Below, one piece after another: positions 6,673 through 11,424 of a DNA stretch of 11,424 nucleotides (positions within the stretch are counted from its first letter, which is position 1; every line of letters starts with the position of its first letter). The translations under genes and the position numbers were made by a program. This DNA is from JASLPR01 sp964496475. Lineage in GTDB: Bacteria > Chloroflexota > UBA11872 > VXNJ01. The notes under the pieces were generated by a model, which was given only the letters and a program-made list of their open reading frames with translations, made no database searches and was not told the origin of the DNA. Where the stretch lies: NCBI GenBank assembly GCA_964496475.1, contig CAZBZS010000062.1, positions 1-11,424 of the forward strand. The letters are read 5' to 3'.

Positions 6673-7440
6673 ATGGGACGTCTCAAGAACAAGGTTGCCA
6701 TCGTAACCGGTGCCGGGCGGGGGATCGGAAAAGGCATCTCGCTGCGCTTCGCCGCGGAGGGCGCGAAGCTGGTAATCGGTGAGTTGGACCGGGGAAACAT
6801 GGACGGCACGATCGCCGAGATCGAGAAAGCAGGCGGACAGGCGACCGGCCTCAGCATCGACGTTCGCGACCCGGCGGCGGTCGAACGGCTCGTGAAGCAC
6901 GCCGAGGAGGCGTTCGGCCCCATCGACATCCTGGTCAACAACGCCGCGCTTGCCCAGATGCAGGGCCCGTTCCTGGATATCTCACTCGACGCCTGGAAGG
7001 ATCAGCTGGACGTCAATCTCACGGGTTATTTCATCGTCGGCCAGGCCGTCGCGCGGCGCATGGTAGAGACCGGCAGCCGCGGCCGCGTCGTCAACATCGG
7101 CTCGATGCAATCGTTCGTCTATCAGCCCAACTTCGCCGGCCACGCTGCAAGCAAAGGAGGAGTATTGATGCTCACCAAGGCCATGGCCAAAGAGCTAGCC
7201 CCTTACGGTATCGTGGTCAACATGATCGCCCCTGGACCTATCAAGGTGGAACGAAATGTGGCGCGTCATGAAAGTTTAGAGATGGCCGAATTCATCGACA
7301 CTTTCGTGCTGTCCGGTCGCTCCGGTCTGCCAGAAGACATCGCGGCCGTAGCGGTCTTTCTAGCCAGCGACGAATGCACCTTCGTCACCGGCTCAACTAT
7401 CACGGTGGATGGTGGGTCCACCGCCGCTTTGTCCTTTTAG
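6673..7440 (+). CDS. Short-chain dehydrogenase/reductase (SDR) with His in place of the catalytic Tyr
   Basis: 255 residues, the usual length of classical SDRs. The nucleotide-binding motif TGAGRGIGKG is at 12-21, NNAA at 89-92 (usually NNAG), the structural Asn115 is in VNLTG, Ser144 is in NIGSMQS, and the C-terminal VTGSTITVDGGS is at 238-249. The YxxxK motif reads HAASK at 157-161: the position exactly 13 residues after Ser144 is His, not Tyr (codon CAC, one transition from TAC). The acid in GELD near residue 38 suggests NAD(H) preference. The frame is open from 6529, but I start at the ATG at 6673 because Rossmann-fold homology begins there. Its upstream AGG is a weak ribosome-binding site. 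Codon use is less C-biased and the plus strand is G-richer than in the flanking sulfatase genes, hinting at separate origin. It may oxidise or reduce a product of the neighbouring hydrolases, but this is inference. Confidence 0.88.
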   Translation: MGRLKNKVAIVTGAGRGIGKGISLRFAAEGAKLVIGELDRGNMDGTIAEIEKAGGQATGLSIDVRDPAAVERLVKHAEEAFGPIDILVNNAALAQMQGPFLDISLDAWKDQLDVNLTGYFIVGQAVARRMVETGSRGRVVNIGSMQSFVYQPNFAGHAASKGGVLMLTKAMAKELAPYGIVVNMIAPGPIKVERNVARHESLEMAEFIDTFVLSGRSGLPEDIAAVAVFLASDECTFVTGSTITVDGGSTAALSF

Positions 7441-7474
7441 GGTTCGCTAGGATCGGTCCGTGGGATCGGGGGTA

Positions 7475-8238
7475 CTACCTGGGATTTGCATCGTTCAGGC
7501 GCCCCCAATGCATCGGATGGGGCACCCGCTTTCCGGTCTTGAGAAGGGCGCAGAAGGGCACGCTCAAACTCGTCATATGAGCAAGATCAGTCGTCCGAAT
7601 GCTCTGCAGTCTAGGCAGTATCTCCGATCGAAAATGCTCCGGATCGAAGACTTCCCCGTCGTGTCCCCGCCCCCAAACCACTTGCGCATTTCGGTACTTC
7701 ATCAGAATTTCGGATATCAGTCGTAGGCCATCGTCCGAGATCGCTGTGTTCTTTCAGGTGGGCCGTAGCCTCGCGCGCTTCGCGTCTTCCTTCCTTATCG
7801 CTTCGGGATAGTCCGCCCCCTCTGGTATCGACTAGAGTTCGATGGATTACGGGCCGAGGTCTGTCGGATCCCGGACGCGCCCTAGTTTGCTGCCGCAACG
7901 GTATTGTCCAGCTAGTTGCGGATCCTTGGGATGAAGACGTCGGCTGCGAACAGATAGACCAAATAGATACCATCTGTAGTCGTAGCGTCCGGCGGAAAGA
8001 TGGCGATCCAAGGGACTGTGGCAAGACCTCCTTGCCCAGCACTTCCGCAAACGACATGATCGTCGGGGATATGAGGTGCCAAGCCCACAGGCCCCTCTCG
8101 CTCGGTCAACTGCCTTATTTCGTCCAGCACATTCTCGTCGGCTCTTCTCCGGAGGGCGTCCAGCGTCGACTGGAGCACAGCTTGAAAATTCATCGGCTGT
8201 TCACTGTCCATGCTCATCTGCTTCAATCGAGATGCCAT
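7475..8238 (-). pseudogene. Frameshifted DUF3578 (MrcB_N) gene with C-terminal PHPxHW helix-turn-helix-like tail
   Basis: The intact frame from the ATG at 8238 runs 108 residues to a TAG at 7912. It contains GQGGLATVPWIAIF and GIYLVYLFAAD, the hallmark core of the DUF3578/MrcB_N domain (usually about 180 residues). Just before the stop, another frame continues with SSQGSAT, matching the family's SLNQG segment, so a frameshift lies near 7935. A third frame, open from 7753 to 7475, gives LRLISEILMKYRNAQ, which could be the end of the domain, then FRSEILPRLQSI and GKRVPHPMHW. The last pattern resembles the ILP-RL ... PHPRHW helix-turn-helix tails of several mobile or defence proteins. Total length (about 254 codons) suits one DUF3578-plus-tail gene broken by at least two frameshifts. 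It starts 1 nt after the pyrophosphohydrolase stop. Alternatively, only the first 108 residues are expressed, or these are two gene fragments. Confidence 0.6.
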
Positions 8239-8239
8239 C

Positions 8240-8599
8240 CTAGTGCGGAGCCTTGCGAGCGCTCCCTTTGTAATCTCCGACGGGGTACCGCCTCTCGTTA
8301 CTCTCCAGCTTCTTCTCTATCGCCAGAGGTAAGTTGATCTCCAAATCGTTGCTCAACAAGACTAGGTACGTGGCGACGTCGGCCATCTCCTGAGCTATGC
8401 GTTCCATCCGCGCGGAATCCTCCTGCACGTCCTTCGCAGTCTCGGGGTCGCGCCAGAGGAAGAGCTCCTGCAGCTCAGCGGCCTCTATCGCCAAACCGGC
8501 AGCAAGCTCCTTCGGTCGGTGGAACTGCTTCCATTCACGCGCTCTTCTGAACTCGAGGACCGCGCGAGCCGAATCTGTCAAATCCCATCTTCCGGTCAA
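8240..8599 (-). CDS. MazG-like nucleotide pyrophosphohydrolase (RS21-C6/dCTPase type)
   Basis: 119 residues, normal for the small all-alpha NTP pyrophosphatase family. REWKQFHRPKELA at 21-33 is the family hallmark. The metal-binding acids follow the ExxE...ExxD pattern: Glu39 and Glu42 in IEAAE, Glu71 and Asp74 in QEMAD. The end, NERRYPVGDYKGSARK, is also typical. Such enzymes hydrolyse non-canonical or excess (d)NTPs to NMP and pyrophosphate, either for housekeeping or within phage-defence clusters. The frame is open from 8617, but I choose the TTG at 8599 because AGGAGG ends 4 nt upstream of it. The gene is intact and sits 1 nt before the broken DUF3578 gene, suggesting one transcript. No recognisable gene lies between it and the divergent sulfatase homologue at 8802. 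Confidence 0.85.
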   Translation of the reverse strand: MTGRWDLTDSARAVLEFRRAREWKQFHRPKELAAGLAIEAAELQELFLWRDPETAKDVQEDSARMERIAQEMADVATYLVLLSNDLEINLPLAIEKKLESNERRYPVGDYKGSARKAPH

Positions 8600-8801
8600 C
8601 GTTCCTCCTGTTACCAACTTGGCAAACCAATCCCGAGTACCCCCACCAGGTTGCTATGTTAGTGGGCAGAGTGTCATCTATGTTGCGCCGAGTGCTGGCA
8701 CCGGCCACTCCACGTCGTTATGGCTGAGGCTGTGGCTGGGCTGTGCCTGCGCCCCTTACAATCCCTTACATTCGCGCACCGTCAATATCGGGAGGCTCTA
8801 A

Positions 8802-10277
8802 GTGAACGTCGTCTTCATCATGAACGACACCTGGCGCTACGACCACGTCGGCGCCAACGGCAACGACTGGATTCACACCCCGGTGCTGGACCAGTTCGCA
8901 AAAGAGAGCGCCGTCTTCGACCGCAGCTACATCGGCTCCTTCGCCACCGTCCCCTGCCGGCACGATCTGATGAAGGGGCGGTACGGCACCCCCTTTCATG
9001 ATTGGGGCCCGCTCGAATGGGACGCCCTCACTCTGCCCGAAGTCCTGCGCGACAACGGCTACGTCACCATGCTCATCAACGACACCCCGCATCTCATCAA
9101 CTTCGGCTACGGCTTCGATCGCCCCTTTCACGCCTGGGAGATGATCCGCGGCAACGAGGTGGACCGTTGGCGCACCGACCATTTCGACAAACTGGAACTC
9201 CCCGGCGTGTCCAAATTCCGTTCGTCAGCAGGCATGGCCCAGTGGCACCGGCAGGCGATGGACCGTCAGACTGAAGATGACTACTGCGCCCCTCGCGTCA
9301 TGAAGTCCGTGAGCGACTGGCTGGAACGCAACGCCGGGCACGACAAATTCTTCCTCTGGGTCGATTCCTTCGATCCGCACGAGCCCTGGGACCCGCCTCA
9401 GCACTACGTCGATCGCTACGCCCCGGACTACGCAGGCGACTCCATCTTCTGGCCCGCCTACGGCAAGAGCTCCGAGTACCTGACCCCGGCCGAGCAGGCC
9501 CACATCGGCAAGCTCTTCGCCGCCGAATGCACCATGTGCGACACCCACATCGGCCGCGTTTTGGAGAAGGTCGACAACCTTGGCCTGCGCGAAAACACGA
9601 TGGTCGTAATCATGTCCGACCACGGCCACTACTTCGGCGAGCACGACTTACAGAGTAAAGCCGGCCCCCTCTACCCCGAGGTCTCCCGGCAATTCCTAAT
9701 GATCCGCCATCCCGAGGGCATCGCCGCCGGCAAGCGTTTCCAGGCCCTGGTCCAGCCCGCCGACTTCATCCCAACAATTCTGGATGCGCTCGGCATCGAT
9801 GTGCCCGACGAAATGGATATACAGGGTGATTCCTGGCTGTCCCTCATGCGCGGCGACAAGCGCTCATTACGAAGGGTGGCCATTTCCGGTTGGAACGCCC
9901 GCTATATCGACGATCTCGACTCCCCGCTGGCCGGCGGCTATGACCGCACTGGCTGGACTCCCGTAACCGTCACCGGTCGCGACTTCGCCCTGCTCGATTA
10001 TCCGGAGCCCGATCGCCGCACCCTGTTTCATCTGCCAACCGATCCCGGAATGAACACGGATGTCATCGGCGATCACTCCGGCGAGGCCGAAAAGCTGCAC
10101 ATCGAGTTGCTCCGCTTCCTGCGCCGAGGCAAGGCTTCCCGCTGGATGCAGAAGCTGTGGCGCGACGGCCCGGCCGGCATTGAGCCTCCGGCAAAATCCC
10201 AAGTCGAAATGCATGTCGATAAACGTGGCCGCCCGCTCAGCTCCACCCCGCAGGATGGAAATGTTGTTTCGGCCTGA
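8802..10277 (+). CDS. Sulfatase-like hydrolase with Thr at the formylglycine position
   Basis: 491 residues of the alkaline phosphatase/sulfatase superfamily. The fold is clear from NDTWRYDHVGANG with Asp9 (metal), the PEVLRDNGYVT helix, FDPHEPWDPP with His193, MSDHGHYFGEHD with Asp273-His274, Lys286, and PADFIPTILDALGI. At the place of the canonical CxPSR motif the sequence reads TVPCR (49-53): the residue that becomes formylglycine is Thr49, so formylglycine-generating enzyme cannot act there. The usual GKxH motif is also missing, replaced by NDTPH at 93-97. Thr is the nucleophile in related NPP phosphodiesterases and phosphonoacetate hydrolase, so a phosphoester, phosphodiester or phosphonate substrate is possible. 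No signal peptide. The GTG start has GGAGG 6 nt upstream. hisG follows after 87 nt on the same strand. Confidence 0.88.
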   Translation: MNVVFIMNDTWRYDHVGANGNDWIHTPVLDQFAKESAVFDRSYIGSFATVPCRHDLMKGRYGTPFHDWGPLEWDALTLPEVLRDNGYVTMLINDTPHLINFGYGFDRPFHAWEMIRGNEVDRWRTDHFDKLELPGVSKFRSSAGMAQWHRQAMDRQTEDDYCAPRVMKSVSDWLERNAGHDKFFLWVDSFDPHEPWDPPQHYVDRYAPDYAGDSIFWPAYGKSSEYLTPAEQAHIGKLFAAECTMCDTHIGRVLEKVDNLGLRENTMVVIMSDHGHYFGEHDLQSKAGPLYPEVSRQFLMIRHPEGIAAGKRFQALVQPADFIPTILDALGIDVPDEMDIQGDSWLSLMRGDKRSLRRVAISGWNARYIDDLDSPLAGGYDRTGWTPVTVTGRDFALLDYPEPDRRTLFHLPTDPGMNTDVIGDHSGEAEKLHIELLRFLRRGKASRWMQKLWRDGPAGIEPPAKSQVEMHVDKRGRPLSSTPQDGNVVSA

Positions 10278-10364
10278 TTGCGCCGGACCGGCTGGCGTTA
10301 CACTTTCTCGGTTCGCGCGCGATCCGATCCGCTCCCGAAAATCACTGAGGCAAAAACCCATCCA

Positions 10365-11237
10365 ATGAAACCTCTCAATCTAGGCATCCCAAAGGGCAGT
10401 CTGGAAGACGCCACAATCAAACTCTTCCGCCGCGCTGGCTGGAAGATCTCCGGCAGTTCCCGCAGCTACATCCCGACCATCGATGACGACGACATCAGCT
10501 GCAAGCTCGCCCGCCCGCAGGAGATGTCCCGCTATGTCGAAAGCAGCGCGCTGGACGCCGCCATTACCGGCTCCGACTGGACTCTGGAGAACGAATCCGA
10601 TGTCACGGTCATCGCCGATCTTATCTACTCCCGCATCAGCTTCCGCCCCACCCAGTGGGTGCTCGCGGTCAAAAACGACTCCCCGGTGCAGAAGGCGGAA
10701 AAGCTCGAGGGCGGGGTGATCGCCACCGAGTGCGTGAAGTCGACCGAACGAAACTTCGAAGACAAAGGCACTTCGGACCAGATCGAGTACTCAGGGAGCG
10801 CCACCGAGGCCAAAGCCGCCGAAGGCTTGGTGGACGCCATAGTGGACGTCACCGAAACCGGCTCCACTTTGCGGGCCAACGGACTGCGCATTGTCGATAC
10901 GCTAACGACATCAAACCCGCAGTTGATCGCCAATCACGAATCCTATAGAGACCCAAAAATGCGGGCCAAAATCGACCAGATAGCGCTGCTGCTGCGGGGG
11001 GCGCTGGAAGCCGAATCCCGGGTGGGAATCAAACTGAACATCCCGAAAGATCGGATCGAATCGATCCTCGATCTCTTGCCCAGCATCACCGCTCCAACCG
11101 TGGCGGATCTCTACGGAAAAGACTGGTTCTCGGTGGAGATAGTCGTATCCGAAGTTGAGGTTCGAGACCTGATTCCGAAGCTTCGTGAACTCGGCGCCGA
11201 AGGAATAATTGAGTACCCGCTAACCAAGATTGTCTAG
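10365..11237 (+). CDS. hisG: ATP phosphoribosyltransferase, long form
   Basis: 290 residues, matching the hexameric long-form HisG. It catalyses the first step of histidine synthesis, ATP plus PRPP to phosphoribosyl-ATP. LGIPKGSLEDATIKLF opens the catalytic domain (6-21). The PRPP loop is DVTETGSTLRANGL at 161-174. The C-terminal regulatory HisG_C domain, which binds histidine for feedback inhibition in this form, spans about 217-290 (LNIPKDRIESILDLLPSITA to GAEGIIEYPLTKIV). The frame is open from 10278, but the ATG at 10365 matches the family start; the nearest GAGG is 14 nt upstream, so initiation signals are weak. No other his gene is within the window, so it is either an isolated hisG or co-transcribed with the upstream sulfatase homologue. 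Confidence 0.93.
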   Translation: MKPLNLGIPKGSLEDATIKLFRRAGWKISGSSRSYIPTIDDDDISCKLARPQEMSRYVESSALDAAITGSDWTLENESDVTVIADLIYSRISFRPTQWVLAVKNDSPVQKAEKLEGGVIATECVKSTERNFEDKGTSDQIEYSGSATEAKAAEGLVDAIVDVTETGSTLRANGLRIVDTLTTSNPQLIANHESYRDPKMRAKIDQIALLLRGALEAESRVGIKLNIPKDRIESILDLLPSITAPTVADLYGKDWFSVEIVVSEVEVRDLIPKLRELGAEGIIEYPLTKIV

Positions 11238-11245
11238 CCCGGTGC

Positions 11246-11424
11246 TTAAACGATCCCTCTCGGATTCGGATCCGGCGGCAGGTCTATCAGTCTGTCGGCA
11301 TCGAGCAACCAGGCATGTTCCGGGTCGTAGCGCGGAGTGAGAATCCGGTTGTCTCCGGCGAGCACACACATGTAGTACTGCGCGTACCCGGCCCTGCAAC
11401 CGCCGGGTGATAGCCACGGGGCAG
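11246..11424 (-). CDS. C-terminal part of an unrecognised protein
   Basis: On the minus strand a frame is open from the right edge of the window to a TAA at 11246-11248, giving 58 residues without an internal need for a start. The sequence reads like real protein (GYAQYYMCVLAGDNRILTPR, DPEHAWLLDADRLIDLP) and codon choice matches the neighbours, whereas the overlapping alternative frame is Arg-rich and non-protein-like. I do not recognise the family. It converges with hisG, leaving only 8 nt between the two stop codons. Confidence 0.6.
   Translation of the reverse strand, partial: APWLSPGGCRAGYAQYYMCVLAGDNRILTPRYDPEHAWLLDADRLIDLPPDPNPRGIV

Noticed and set aside
7155..7170. Strong GGAGGAG followed by an in-frame ATG inside the SDR gene
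   Set aside because: Encodes conserved SDR residues (KGGVLML); a start here would drop the cofactor and active sites, so it is probably coincidental.
8757..8762. TACAAT as a -10 box for the sulfatase homologue at 8802
   Set aside because: No matching -35 hexamer at 16-18 bp spacing; too weak to report as a promoter.
1..11424. CRISPR arrays, tRNA or rRNA genes, intact insertion sequences
   Set aside because: No regularly spaced repeats, no tRNA T-arm or cloverleaf patterns and no transposase-like frames were seen on either strand.

Overview
GC-rich bacterial chromosome segment. A run of 10 Ns (2790-2799) inside a gene shows that it comes from a scaffolded, possibly metagenomic, assembly. No taxonomic marker is present. 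Cytosolic sulfatase relatives, a long-form HisG, a lemA-htpX pair and a PHPxHW-type helix-turn-helix tail fit an Acidobacteriota-like or similar uncultured soil or marine lineage, but this is a weak inference.

Layout. (1) 1-318 (+) is the 3' end of a gene whose product ends in a beta-sandwich-like domain. (2) 319-433 is a short convergent junction filled with two repeat types. (3) 434-4677 (-) is a compact operon read right to left: lemA, htpX (M48 protease), then two tandem CNNM/CorC (DUF21-CBS-CorC_HlyC) membrane proteins. The junctions between htpX, the first CorC gene and the second CorC gene are overlapping or coupled. The upstream CorC gene carries the assembly gap and a frame break beside it. 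(4) 4785-6257 (+) is a canonical S1-type sulfatase with a CTPSR formylglycine site and no signal peptide. (5) 6258-6672 is intergenic, with a second copy of the palindromic repeat, an AT-rich palindrome and an inverted repeat. (6) 6673-7440 (+) is a short-chain dehydrogenase whose catalytic Tyr is His. (7) 7475-8599 (-) is a small defence-like remnant: a MazG-like nucleotide pyrophosphohydrolase followed directly by a frameshifted DUF3578 (MrcB_N) gene that ends in a helix-turn-helix-like tail. (8) 8802-10277 (+) is a second sulfatase-fold protein in which Thr replaces the formylglycine Cys. (9) 10365-11237 (+) is a complete long-form hisG. (10) 11246-11424 (-) is the 3' end of an unrecognised gene, convergent with hisG.

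How they may work together. The lemA-htpX-corC-corC operon looks like a membrane quality-control and ion-homeostasis unit. The two sulfatase-fold enzymes and the oxidoreductase could serve breakdown of sulfated or phosphorylated organic compounds, but no transporter or regulator is visible to fix a substrate. The SDR-to-MazG block differs from its flanks in base composition and holds decayed genes, so it looks like an insertion between the two sulfatase loci. The most unusual items are the Thr-type sulfatase homologue, the MazG/DUF3578 remnant, the palindrome that occurs twice at nearly the same distance (49-50 nt) behind a stop codon, and the His-for-Tyr SDR.
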